DNA of 64,000 nt, taken from assembly GCF_028369295.1 (NCBI RefSeq), contig NZ_JAQMYP010000040.1, forward strand, positions 33,330-97,329, in the 5' to 3' direction. The DNA is from Streptomyces sp. HD (GTDB lineage: Bacteria; Actinomycetota; Actinomycetes; Streptomycetales; Streptomycetaceae). The notes beneath the pieces are model-generated. The model did not search any database. It was not told where the DNA came from and was given only the letters and a program-made list of their open reading frames with translations. The position numbers and the translations under genes were made by a program. Shown piece by piece: positions 28,245 through 37,367 of this stretch; the first letter of the stretch is position 1; each line of letters starts with the position of its first letter.

Positions 28245-29096
28245 GTGGAGCTACGGACCTTGCGCTACTTCGTGGCGGTCGCCGAGGAACTCCACTTCGG
28301 CCGGGCCGCCACCCGACTGCACATGAGTCAGCCGCCTCTGAGCCGGGCGATCAAGCAGTTGGAGGCCGAGGCCGGGACTCTGCTCTTCGCCCGCTCGCCC
28401 ACCGGCGTCACCCTCACTTCGGTGGGCACGGTGCTGCTCGACGAAGCGCGGGCTCTACTCGACCATGCCGACCGCGTCCGTGAACGCGTGCGCGTGGCTG
28501 CCGGCGTCGCGCCCCTCACCGTCGGCATCCTGGGGGACGGTACCGACCCGGGAGTGACCAGGCTGGCCGCCGCCTACCGCCGAAGTCATCCCGGCATCGA
28601 CATCCGCATACGCGACACCGACCTGACCGACCCGACGTGCGGGCTGCGCAACGGACCGGTCGACATCGCCTTGACCCGGGCGCCCTTTGACGAGACTGCC
28701 CTGACGGTGCGTACGCTGCGAACCGATCCGGTCGGCGTGGTCCTGCGCGCCGACGATCCGCTGGCCCGCTGCGACCGGCTACGGCTGGCCGAGCTGAGCG
28801 AACGCCGTTGGTTCCAGTTCCCACAGGGCACCGACCCCATCTGGCAGTCGTACTGGAACGGCGGCAGGCCCCGCGAGGGCCCGGTCGTGCGTGCCGTCCA
28901 CGAATGCCTGCAGGCCGTACTGTGGAACGGCACCGTCGGCCTGGCCCCGCTCGGACACGACCTGCCCGCAGAGCTGGCCGTGGTACCCCTGATCGACATG
29001 GCACCGAGCCGAGTGGTCGCGGTGTGGAACGAGGGTGACACCAACCCCTTGATCCGATCCTTCGTCGAGATCGCGACTGCCACGTACTGCCACTGA
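28245..29096 (+). CDS. LysR-family transcriptional regulator
   Basis: A 283-residue LysR regulator. Its winged helix starts ELRTLRYFVAVAEELHFGRA, continues AATRLHMSQPPLSRAIKQLE, and is followed by the effector-binding region. GTG 28245 is chosen because the helix-turn-helix starts at once; the reading frame stays open far upstream but overlaps the cupin gene. No ribosome-binding site is visible, so it may be leaderless. It probably regulates the divergent cupin gene and itself through the palindrome just upstream. Confidence 0.9.
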   Translation: MELRTLRYFVAVAEELHFGRAATRLHMSQPPLSRAIKQLEAEAGTLLFARSPTGVTLTSVGTVLLDEARALLDHADRVRERVRVAAGVAPLTVGILGDGTDPGVTRLAAAYRRSHPGIDIRIRDTDLTDPTCGLRNGPVDIALTRAPFDETALTVRTLRTDPVGVVLRADDPLARCDRLRLAELSERRWFQFPQGTDPIWQSYWNGGRPREGPVVRAVHECLQAVLWNGTVGLAPLGHDLPAELAVVPLIDMAPSRVVAVWNEGDTNPLIRSFVEIATATYCH

Positions 29097-29672
29097 GCAC
29101 CGGCAACCGGCGCTGTCCCTTCCCATGAACAACTCGAACGCCGCGGCCTCGGAACTGCCTCCCGATGCGCAACTCGTGAACAGAGCCACCGGCTCACTCT
29201 GGACCTGTGACTGAGTGCAGTTAGTTCTGACCGCGCTTGCGTGACGACTACGTCAGAAGCAGACAGGGCGTTACGTCGTCGAGCTTGGTCGTGTCGCGGA
29301 AGAACGGTCAGACCACAGCCTTCAGTTGGCCGTTGAGCCCTGGACTCGTCAGCCGAAGTGCTGAGCCATGCCAAGTCTCGCGCGCACCCGCCGGCTGACG
29401 GGATCTGACGGTGCTTCCGCGAAAGGGCCAGCCAGCTGCCGCCGCTTCCGGGCCGAGCCCGCAGAGCCCCGACCCGAATATGGCCCCGAAGGCACAACAC
29501 TGACTCAGCGTCGTCCAGCAGAGGTGGCCGAACTGCAGGTCCTGCACCCGAAGAACGTCAAGGTTCTCGGGCCGGGGCGGCGGGCATGCCTCAAGCGGGC
29601 CGGAGATCCCGGAGGTGATCCAGCCAACCTGGGTGATACTCGCTACTCGGCGGCTTCTTCATCCGGTGGTCG
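29097..29672. other. no recognisable gene
   Basis: About 575 bases without a convincing gene or strong hairpin. A weak plus-strand frame around 29550 (KNVKVLGPGRRACL) vaguely recalls a thioredoxin-like piece but lacks its cysteine pair; I do not call it. Confidence 0.4.
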
Positions 29673-30809
29673 TTACGCCGGATCGATGCGGGAGACGCTG
29701 CCACCCAGATCGAGCACGTACAGCTCGCCGTTGCCTCCCTGCACGAACGAGACGATCTGGCCGCCGTCGACTCCGAGGTTGCTCACGCCGGTCACCTTGC
29801 CGTTCTCCATCTGCAGAGTGCGGACGGTGCCGTCGCAGTAGTCGCTGAACACGTACTGACCCTTGAGGTCCGGGATCGCCTCGCCTCGGTAGACGTATCC
29901 GCCGGTCACCGAGCAGCCCAGCCCGTTGCGGTCGTACTCGTGGATCGGCGGTACGTGGTTCGCGGGCTCCGTGCCGCCCCGGAAGGGATGGTTGCCCTCC
30001 ATCTGGGACCAGCCATAGTTCTCGCCGCCCTTGCTGTTTGCCGGGGCCCAGTCGATCTCCTCCCACGCGCTCTGGCCGACGTCCCCGATCAGCAGGTCGC
30101 CCGTGCCTGTGTCGAAGGAGAACCGCCACGGGTTGCGCAGCCCGTACGCCCAGATCTCGTCCTTCGCGTTCGGGTCGTCCACGAACGGGTTGTCCGGCGG
30201 GATCGCGTACGGCTTGCCGCCGCTCGGATCGATCCGCAGTAGCTTGCCCAGCAGCGTGTCGAGGTTCTGCCCGTTGCCGTGCGGGTCGCCGCCCGAGCCG
30301 CCGTCGCCGAGCGCGATGTAGAGGTAGCCGTCGGGGCCGAACGTGATGTCGCCGCCGTTGTGGTTCGCGTAGGGCTGTGTCTGGGTGAGGACGGTGCGCC
30401 GGGTGTCCGGCTGGATCTTGCCGTCCCGCATCGCGAACTCGTCCACGGTGCTGGTGCCTTCGAGGTTCGTGAACGAGATGTAGAAGTGCGCGAACTCCTT
30501 GTCGAACGCGACGCCCAGCAGGCCGCGTTCGCCGTTGGTGGTGGTCTCGCTGGATATGTCGAGGACGGGCTCGCCGAGCCCCTCATCGCCCAAGACCCTT
30601 ACCCTGCCCGCGCGTTCGGCTATCCAGACCGTGCCACCCGGACCGGCGGCGCCGGCGGTTGGATTCTGGGCCGTGGCCACTTTCTTGAGCACGACCTTCG
30701 CGGCCTGACGTGGGGCGCCGAGCTCGTCGGCAGACGCCGTGGTCAAAGCGAGGGAAGCGACGAGGCAGAGGGTGCCGATGATCGCCGAGCTTCTGGTGCG
30801 AACTTTCAC
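29673..30809 (-). CDS. secreted PQQ-dependent sugar (glucose/sorbosone) dehydrogenase-like protein
   Basis: A 378-residue six-bladed propeller of the GSDH family. The signal peptide (about 1-28) is MKVRTRSSAIIGTLCLVASL. Blade motifs include GERGLLGVAFDKEF, YANHNGGDITFGPDGYLYIA with GDGGSGGDP, GKLLRIDP, AYGLRNPWRFSFD and GENYGWSQMEGNHP. The catalytic His is probably in ANHNGG. It starts at GTG 30809 with AGGAGG close upstream. Soluble glucose dehydrogenases need PQQ; in Streptomyces many homologues lack a proven cofactor. It is not obviously linked to neighbours. Confidence 0.85.
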   Translation of the reverse strand: MKVRTRSSAIIGTLCLVASLALTTASADELGAPRQAAKVVLKKVATAQNPTAGAAGPGGTVWIAERAGRVRVLGDEGLGEPVLDISSETTTNGERGLLGVAFDKEFAHFYISFTNLEGTSTVDEFAMRDGKIQPDTRRTVLTQTQPYANHNGGDITFGPDGYLYIALGDGGSGGDPHGNGQNLDTLLGKLLRIDPSGGKPYAIPPDNPFVDDPNAKDEIWAYGLRNPWRFSFDTGTGDLLIGDVGQSAWEEIDWAPANSKGGENYGWSQMEGNHPFRGGTEPANHVPPIHEYDRNGLGCSVTGGYVYRGEAIPDLKGQYVFSDYCDGTVRTLQMENGKVTGVSNLGVDGGQIVSFVQGGNGELYVLDLGGSVSRIDPA

Positions 30810-30993
30810 CGTAATCCTCCTAGAGGCGGCGAACGGGGGAGATCACCCGGCTGCTAGGGACAGAGATAGGTGGGTGTCATCCACGCCGGCACGCGAACCT
30901 GGGGGGTGGGGGGATGGTGCGCTATTGGCCACAGGTGAGGCTACCGGGACAGGGGTTGTTGAAATAGACCACACTCCGCCACTCATTTACCTC

Positions 30994-31683
30994 TCAGACA
31001 ACGTAGGCGCCATCTTTCCGTCGACGTTGATGCCAGACAGCGCCGCTCAGGCGGTGTCGCGGTCCACGGCACCGCTCCAACGCGGCCATCAGATACCGGC
31101 GGACACTGCTGGTGGTGGCGAGCCAGGACCCGTCCGGTGCGATGCCCACCGCGTTCACGGAGCCCGTGTGGCCCGTAAGGACGGCCGTGCAGATCCCCGA
31201 AGTACGGTCCCAGATCCTCACCTTCCTGTCGTCGCTGGTGGTCGCGAGCCAGGAGCTGTCCAGTGCGATCGCCACCTCTTTCACCGGGCCGGTGTGGCCC
31301 CCTGGCGTTCGTGAGGAAGTCAGAGCAAAGCCGTGGTCCCAGATCCTCACCGACTTGCCGTTACCAGCGGTGGCGAGCCAGGAACCGTCCGGCGCAATTA
31401 CGGCTTGGGTGTGGCGCTTGCCCTGGGCGCGTTTGCGGTCGTGGAATCGGCGCGACTCCTCGCAGTGCCGGATGCTGAACAGTGCAGAGCTGTAGAAGAC
31501 TCTCTGCAGACGGCGGTTGTAGCGCTGGGGACGCCGAAGGTTGCCGCTGGTTTTCCCGGCGTTGCGGGGAACGGGTGCGACGCCACTGAAGCCGGCGAGG
31601 CGGTCGGCGGTGCCGAAGACCGTCATGTCACCACCGGTGGCCGCGAGGAACTCCGCGCCGAGAACGATGCCCAGGCCGGGCAT
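30994..31683 (-). pseudogene. in-frame fusion of an IS110 transposase C-terminus to WD40 repeats
   Basis: A 229-codon open frame. Residues 1-95 are the C-terminal IS110 (Transposase_20) region: MPGLGIVLGAEFLAATGGDM, FSGVAPVPRNAGKTSGNLRR, then the RRLQRVFYSSALFS region and FHDRKRAQGKRHTQAV. Directly after, residues 96-192 are two to three WD40 repeats: IAPDGSWLATAGNGKSVRIW, GGHTGPVKEVAIALDSSWLA and GHTGSVNAVGIAPDGSWLAT. The tail is unrelated. The join (near 31398) looks like the scar of an IS110 insertion or deletion in a WD40 gene. The transposase lacks its N-terminal DEDD part, so transposition is not expected; whether the chimera is expressed is unknown. Confidence 0.75.
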
Positions 31684-31830
31684 GCTGGTGAATCACGCTG
31701 AAGGTGTGGTGGTCGCGAAACCGGGCCTCGATGGCCGGCCGCTTGGCGCCGGTCCTTGTCCTGGGAGACGGCGGACACAGCCCCAACCACGGCGGCGTCC
31801 TGCTGCCTGACGCGCTGCGCTGGCTGTGGC
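31684..31830 (-). pseudogene. upstream frameshifted IS110 transposase pieces
   Basis: Just upstream of the fusion the minus strand reads AIEARFRDHHTFSVI in one frame and RQQDAAVVGAVSAVSQDKD in another, the linker helices that precede MPGLGIVLG in IS110 transposases. At least two frameshifts separate them, confirming decay of the element. Confidence 0.6.
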
Positions 31831-31859
31831 GGCCCAACGGGGATTGATCGATACACGCG

Positions 31860-32342
31860 TCATCCAACCCGGCGCCGGCTGCGGTGAGGTGAGCTGCACC
31901 CCCCTGGTCGCATAAAGGACAGGCCCAACGCGAACACCTCTCCCTGGGTGAGCAGTTCGGCGGCGCGGGAGCGGGCGGCGGCGTTGTCGCTCTGCCACAC
32001 CGGACCGAGGCCGAGGATCGTGACCTGCCAGGCGTACCAGTAGTCCAGGCCGTGGAAGCCCAGGATCTCGTTGAGCGCGGCGATCCGGGCGGTGTCCCAC
32101 CGCTTGTCCGGCTCCCCCTCCCCCGCGGCGGACGACGGCGTCAGGAAGGTGGCGAACAGGTTCTCCTTCGCTGCGAAGGCGAGGAAGTCGCCGAGCCAGG
32201 CGCGGGTCCGGTAGTCCTCGATGAACCGCCTCTTCCCGCGCTCCTCGAACCAGTCGACGGTGGCACGCAGCAGACGGCGTGTTTCGGGGTCGAAGTGCGT
32301 CGGGTCGTACGTGTGCGGGTTGAACAGCAGCTGGTCAGCCAT
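31860..32342 (-). pseudogene. acyl-CoA dehydrogenase, truncated to its N-terminal 140 residues
   Basis: Starts MADQLLFNPHTYDPTHFDPE and runs through RRLLRATVDWFEERGKRRFI, LGFHGLDYWYAWQVTILGLG and FALGLS (about 31925), matching the N-terminal helices of an acyl-CoA dehydrogenase. The remaining roughly 400 residues, including the FAD-binding core and catalytic Glu, are replaced by a foreign tail. The break is about 95 bases from the IS110 remnant, which likely caused the truncation. AAAGG precedes the start. Confidence 0.75.
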
Positions 32343-32448
32343 GATGAGGATGCCTTTCGGCTGGTGGAGGGGTGGGAATCGGGAGTTCCGACGGCTGGAC
32401 CGGCCGGATCGGGAGGACCCGGAGGCACGGCGGTGGGGGCCACGGCGA

Positions 32449-32943
32449 TCAGCCGCCCGGACCGAACCGGGCCAGCGTGGCAAGCACGTCGTCCAGCCAG
32501 TCGATCATCATCCGCTCGTACGCGATCCCGCCGCGCAGCACGACGTGCTGGAGTTCGCGCTCCGCGGCGAGCGGCGCCTCTGGACCGGCCGCACCTGCCT
32601 CGGGCCCCGTGAAGTCCCGCGCCTCTCCTGCGAGATAGTGCGCCACCCGGTCCCGGTGCGCCTGCCGGTGCCGCTCCACCTCCCGGATCAGGGCAGCCGG
32701 GTCGTCGAAGGCGGCACCCCGGATCTTCACGGCCAGGTCGTGGCGGACGCTCTCCGGCTCGATCGGATCATGCAGCCAGGAGGACAGCGCGGCCCGGCCG
32801 AGGTCGGCGACGCTGTACTCCTTCTTGTCCGGCCGACCCTGCTGCGGGACATCCCTGACGTCGACCCAACCGTCGTTCTCCATGCGCTTGAGCACGCGAT
32901 AGATCTGCTGGTGGGTCGCGGTCCAGAAGTAGCCGGGATCCGT
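32449..32943 (-). pseudogene. PadR-family regulator lacking its N-terminus
   Basis: The open frame reads DPGYFWTATHQQIYRVLKRM, then ENDGWVDVRDVPQQGRPDKK, a PadR winged helix, and a C-terminal dimerisation helix (IREVERHRQAHRDRVAHYLA). An in-frame TAG sits at 32946-32944 and about 25 N-terminal residues with the first helices are missing. It lies just upstream of the truncated acyl-CoA dehydrogenase, a common PadR/dehydrogenase pairing, so one regulator-target locus has been cut at both ends. Confidence 0.75.
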
Positions 32944-33318
32944 CTATGCAACTCGTTGCACAGCAAGCCTGACCCGCTTCGATGCGACGCGGCTCACCCC
33001 CGGACAGCCTCTGTTTCCCAGCGGCAGAGCACCCTGCATCGCTCCGCGGCATCCAGCCGCTGCCTCCCGTCCAGGGCTCCGCCATCGCCGTCCTCGGAAC
33101 CGTCCTGACCGCTGTCCACCGCACCGGCCTGCCCCCGGACCGAGCCTCGGGCCAGGCGAACGGGCTGCCGCCGAGGAGTCGTTCGCCGCAGCCGAGGCTC
33201 TCGGGACACATCTGCCGTCCCACACCACGGATGCCGTACTGCACGCAGCCGGAGGCGTGCTACGGACAACCATGGTGAAGGCGGTTCGGTGTCGCCGGTG
33301 ACACCTGACCGGTTGAGG
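32944..33318. other. no recognisable gene
   Basis: Between the broken PadR gene and the PucR-type regulator only meaningless overlapping frames are seen. It probably consists of rearranged debris. Confidence 0.4.
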
Positions 33319-34545
33319 TCATGCCGTGCGGGGACCCCGAAGGCGAGGGCGAGTCGGGTCCCCGCCACGGGGCGGGCCGTCCGGAACGGCGTCGTGGTCA
33401 CTGACGTCGGTGGCGTCAGCTGCGTGCCACTCCCCCCTGAGCCCCACCCCGGACCCGCTGATGCCGGCGCTGCGCTGCAGCCGGGTCACGGCGACCACGG
33501 CGAGGGCCGCGCGCAGGGTGCACAGGCCGCGCAGGCCGTCGAGGCGCTGGCCGGTGAGCTGCGTGATCCGCTGCAGTCGACGGTCCAGCGTGTTGCGGTG
33601 GATGCCCAGGCGCTCACAGGCACGATTGCGGACACCGTCGGCGGCGACGAGGGCGGTCAGGGTGCCCCAGAGCACGGGGTGCTCGTGCAGCGGCTCCACC
33701 ATGGCGAGCAGCCGCTCCGAGACGGCCGGGGTTTCCGCGGCGCCGTACTCCACCAGTACGTCGTCGAGTTCATACACGCCCGGCGGACAGGCAAGGGCGA
33801 GCAGCGTGGCGCAGATGCCGTCCGCAACCGACACTCCCCCCATATCCGGCACTGGCCGCACCCCCGGTACGTGGGGGGTCAAGTCCTGCCAGTGCACCGC
33901 GATCCATACGTCGCCCGGAAGGTCGCCATGCGCCTTGCGCGCCACGGCGACCGACTCCTCCTGATCGGCCGCGGGCAACACGACACGAGCGCCTTCTTCG
34001 GAGGCCAGCACCATCGCGGCGGCATGGTTTCGGAACGCCTGGTCGATGTCGGCGAGCGTGCAGGAGGGCGCGTGCACGGCCAGCACCGCGCGGGCGCCGG
34101 CGGCACGCCCGGGGATGCGCTGCGCGGGGGCCTGCCCCGATGGCACTGGGGTGGTCTCGCGGCCGCTTTCGGCCTGAAAGAAGCCACAGTTCAGCTCCCG
34201 GCCCACCCGGCGGCCGGCGTCACCCAGCCTCAGCACCATGACCTCGTGCGTCAGAGCGTCCTGGCCATGTCCGCCGACCGTGCAGCGATTGATGAGGTGA
34301 CGTGTCATGCCGCGCACCATGCTGAGCAACTCGTCGACAGACCCGATGCGTTGCGCCCACGCCCTGCCTTCGGCGCGGATACGAGCGGCGCTCTGCTCGC
34401 TCCAGTCCCCCTGGCCGGACACCACCTCGGTCAGGGCCGAGAAGATTTCCCATCGGACTCTACGGCGCACTTCATCGACGTCATCATCCCCCTCTGACGC
34501 GGCCAGTGGGTGAAGGTCAGGTATCGCCCCTGCACATGTCGTCAT
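33319..34545 (-). CDS. PucR/CdaR-type transcriptional regulator
   Basis: A 408-residue regulator. The C-terminal helix-turn-helix reads VRNRACERLGIHRNTLDRRL, then QRITQLTG, the PucR_2 signature. The middle resembles the GGDEF-like sensory region of the CdaR group (LAVHAPSCTLADIDQAF). About 55 residues after the helix-turn-helix form a disordered Arg/Pro-rich tail, unusual for this family, which normally ends soon after the HTH. It is divergent from the two-component pair with a 186-base gap and may regulate itself or that pair (inference). Confidence 0.8.
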   Translation of the reverse strand: MTTCAGAIPDLHPLAASEGDDDVDEVRRRVRWEIFSALTEVVSGQGDWSEQSAARIRAEGRAWAQRIGSVDELLSMVRGMTRHLINRCTVGGHGQDALTHEVMVLRLGDAGRRVGRELNCGFFQAESGRETTPVPSGQAPAQRIPGRAAGARAVLAVHAPSCTLADIDQAFRNHAAAMVLASEEGARVVLPAADQEESVAVARKAHGDLPGDVWIAVHWQDLTPHVPGVRPVPDMGGVSVADGICATLLALACPPGVYELDDVLVEYGAAETPAVSERLLAMVEPLHEHPVLWGTLTALVAADGVRNRACERLGIHRNTLDRRLQRITQLTGQRLDGLRGLCTLRAALAVVAVTRLQRSAGISGSGVGLRGEWHAADATDVSDHDAVPDGPPRGGDPTRPRLRGPRTA

Positions 34546-34731
34546 GTCCGGACAGCCAAGTCCACGAAGTTCAGAGTTACATCAAAGTCCGGTCAGAGGG
34601 CGATCGGAATACAAAGCCAAGGGATCATCCCTGTGTCATCATGACCATGAGGGCATGCGACCTCCATCTCCCCTGATCAGGCCGAAGGCTTCGACGGCAA
34701 CGGGTTCGACCGACTTCATGGTGCGCACACG

Positions 34732-35457
34732 ATGAACAAGAGCGACACGTCCGCGAAAACGACTGTGCTCGTCGTGGAGGACGAGTCCAGCATCGCCTCC
34801 ATGCTCACCATGGCGCTGCAATTCCTCGGATTCGAGGTGGTCACCGCCGACCGGGGGGCCGAGGCACTCGCTCAAGCCGCTCAGCGCGCCCCGGATGTGA
34901 TCCTGCTCGATGTCGTCCTGCCCGACATGGACGGTTTCGATGTCTGCCGGCGCCTCCGGGAGGCGGGTGTCAGCGCCCCCGTCCTGTTCGTGACCGCCCG
35001 GGACGCCGTGCGGGACAAGGTCCGCGGCCTCGAACTCGCCGACGACTACGTCACCAAACCGTTCGACCTCAGCGAGGTGGTGGCACGGATCCGGGCCGTC
35101 ATGCGCCGCGGACGCGAGCTGACACCGTCCAGCGGCCCCAGGCTGCGGGCGGGGTGGGTGGAGCTGGACCAGAACACCCGCGAGGTCTGGCAGCACGGCC
35201 GCCCGGTGCAGCTGTCCTCCACGGAGTTCGCCTTGCTGCGATTTCTGCTGGAGAACGCCGACCACGTCATCTCCAAGGCGCAAATGCTCGACAACGTATG
35301 GAGTTACGACTTCCAGGGTGAGTCGGCCATCGTCGAGACCTACATCTACTATCTGCGGCGCAAACTCGGCGACACCGAACAGAGGCTGATCCGCACCGTT
35401 CGTGGGGCGGGCTATTTGCTGCGCACGACGCCTTCCGCACATGTCACGGAGGGCTGA
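34732..35457 (+). CDS. OmpR/PhoB-type response regulator
   Basis: A 241-residue regulator with a receiver domain (acidic pair in VVEDESS, phospho-acceptor Asp60 in VILLDVVLPDMDG, Thr88, Lys109 in YVTKPFD) and a winged-helix output domain (HVISKAQMLDNVWSYDFQGE, AIVETYIYYLRRKLGD). Oddity: the usual LELGADDYVTKPF reads LELADDYVTKPF, one Gly shorter just before the conserved Lys. It is followed 4 bases later by a histidine kinase gene, its evident partner. Confidence 0.9.
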   Translation: MNKSDTSAKTTVLVVEDESSIASMLTMALQFLGFEVVTADRGAEALAQAAQRAPDVILLDVVLPDMDGFDVCRRLREAGVSAPVLFVTARDAVRDKVRGLELADDYVTKPFDLSEVVARIRAVMRRGRELTPSSGPRLRAGWVELDQNTREVWQHGRPVQLSSTEFALLRFLLENADHVISKAQMLDNVWSYDFQGESAIVETYIYYLRRKLGDTEQRLIRTVRGAGYLLRTTPSAHVTEG

Positions 35458-35461
35458 GGCG

Positions 35462-36973
35462 ATGCCCACCGAAGCCGGCGCCGCCCCGAGCCGCCGCAAG
35501 AGCCGGGCGGGCCGGTCCGACACGGGCCGTAGGTGCTTGTCACACAGGTCCGATACGGCTGGCAAGTCCCTGTCGCGCAGGCTCACTCGGGGCTTCTTCG
35601 CGACCACCGCGTTCGGCGTGCTCGGCGCCGGCGTCTCCTGCGTGCTCACGCTTTCGTACTGCCTGCGGGAGCACACCGACCAGCAGATCGTCCAGAACCA
35701 CCGTTTCCGGCTGCAGGCGCTGCGGCAAGGGAATGGTCTGCCTCCGGCCATGGATGGATCCGCATCCGTGGTGACCGATGCCAGGGGTGCCGTACAGCTT
35801 TCGACCGGGGTCATGTCCCTCGTCGGAAACCTGCCGATCCCGGCTGCGGAGTTGCGCGAACGGGCCGCCGCCAGCCGTCCCGCGGCGGTGGCGCACCGGC
35901 CGGCCCGAGCCATGGTGAGCCGCCTACCGGGCGGTACCTATCTCGTGACCGCCCGGTCGACAGTCTCGAACGAGGCGACCGTGAAGACACTGGTGGGCAT
36001 CGAGACCGCCATCAGCATCCCTCTGATCGCCGTGCTGCTGCTCGCCGCCCTTCGGAACAGCCGATCGGTCCTGGCCTGTCTGCGCGACCTGTCGCGCAGC
36101 GCCCGGCGGATCGCGGAGGGCGGTGGTGAGCCGATGGAGCGCGTGCCGGTCGTGACGCAGCCATTGCGGGAGTTGCAGAGCACGGCCGACACCCTCAACT
36201 ACCTGCTGCGCCGCATCGAGGAAGGGTCCGTACGACATCGGCAGGAGGAGAGCAGGCTGTGCGAACTCGTCGGCGCCGCCAGTCATGAACTGCGCTCTCC
36301 GCTCACCGTCATCACCGGGTATGCGCAACTGGCCCGGCTAGGGGGGCTGGACGACCCCCACCGCCTGGACCAAGCGATGGAGCAGGTCCAACAGCAGACC
36401 TGGCGCATGACCCGCCTGGTCGAGGATCTGCTGCTGCTGGCCGGGGCGGGTCACGGCAGAGTGCTCGAACAGCATCCGGTGGACCTGGCCGAACTCTGCG
36501 TCCGGGCGGTGGCCGGCGCTGAGATCACCGGCGCCCGGCGCTCCCTTCGCTGTGTGGTGGAGTCCCCCACGCATCTGGTGGCGGGCGACCGGCACCGGCT
36601 GGAGCAGGCGATCGGCAATCTGCTCGCCAACGTACGTGTCCATACCTCCGAGGACACTTCGGCCGAGGTCCGGCTGCACTTGGACGGCGACCGGCATGTC
36701 ATCGACGTCATCGACGACGGCCCCGGTGTCCCGGAGACCGCGCGGGAGCGCATCTTCGAGCCCTTCTTCCGCGCGGAGACCGCCACGGCGCCGGGCTCGA
36801 CCCCCAGCCCGGGCCGCGGACTGGGGCTGAGTGTGGCGGCGGCGGTGGTCCGGGCACATGGCGGTCACCTCGGACTCGAACCGTCCGAGCGGGGCGCGTG
36901 GTTCCGTGTCAGCCTGCCCGCCCTCAAAGAGCGGCGCCGCGTCGGCACAGCGCCATCGGTGGCGCTTCCCTGA
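35462..36973 (+). CDS. sensor histidine kinase
   Basis: A 503-residue kinase with two membrane segments (about 47-70, FFATTAFGVLGAGVSCVLTL; and about 180-200, ETAISIPLIAVLLLAAL) around an extracellular sensor, then HAMP, a phospho-acceptor domain (His275 in AASHELRSPLTVITGYAQLA) and an ATPase domain (NLLANVRVHT, DVIDDGPGVP, GRGLGLSVAA). ATG 35462 follows GGAGGG. It phosphorylates the upstream response regulator. The stimulus is unknown. Confidence 0.9.
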   Translation: MPTEAGAAPSRRKSRAGRSDTGRRCLSHRSDTAGKSLSRRLTRGFFATTAFGVLGAGVSCVLTLSYCLREHTDQQIVQNHRFRLQALRQGNGLPPAMDGSASVVTDARGAVQLSTGVMSLVGNLPIPAAELRERAAASRPAAVAHRPARAMVSRLPGGTYLVTARSTVSNEATVKTLVGIETAISIPLIAVLLLAALRNSRSVLACLRDLSRSARRIAEGGGEPMERVPVVTQPLRELQSTADTLNYLLRRIEEGSVRHRQEESRLCELVGAASHELRSPLTVITGYAQLARLGGLDDPHRLDQAMEQVQQQTWRMTRLVEDLLLLAGAGHGRVLEQHPVDLAELCVRAVAGAEITGARRSLRCVVESPTHLVAGDRHRLEQAIGNLLANVRVHTSEDTSAEVRLHLDGDRHVIDVIDDGPGVPETARERIFEPFFRAETATAPGSTPSPGRGLGLSVAAAVVRAHGGHLGLEPSERGAWFRVSLPALKERRRVGTAPSVALP

Positions 36974-37367
36974 GCCGAACCCAGACGGGGGCACCCTCTC
37001 ACCACGTCGGCCGGAGAGGTGTGGCACTGCCGGTGAAAAACCAGGGATTCCCCTAGATCTCAGAAGCCGGGCCCGTCGGAAGCAACCCGCGGCGTCGTAG
37101 CCCGCCACGAGGTGGAGCAGAGCAAGTCGGCGGGCCACTGGAGAGGTTCGGGACACCGGAGGAGGCCTTGAGCAGCGTCTTCGGCCTGACATCGAGGTGG
37201 TGTTCCGTCCTTCCGACATATGCGCATCTGGCTGTCAATGGCAGTAGCGCTGCGAAACACGCCAGTCATACTGATCGCCCCTGGTATGAACCGACCTTGG
37301 GTATGGTGCCGCCAAGTAAGGCTTCTTCTCGCGTTGCTTCGATACCGCGACGCTGATCGGACGGTTA
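36974..37367. other. no recognisable gene
   Basis: About 390 bases between the two kinase genes, of somewhat lower GC near 37200-37340. No clear terminator or gene was seen; the promoter of the orphan kinase should be here. Confidence 0.4.

Noticed and set aside
29550..29620. Thioredoxin-like fragment KNVKVLGPGRRACL
   Set aside because: The two cysteines that define the motif are not both present and nothing around it supports the fold.
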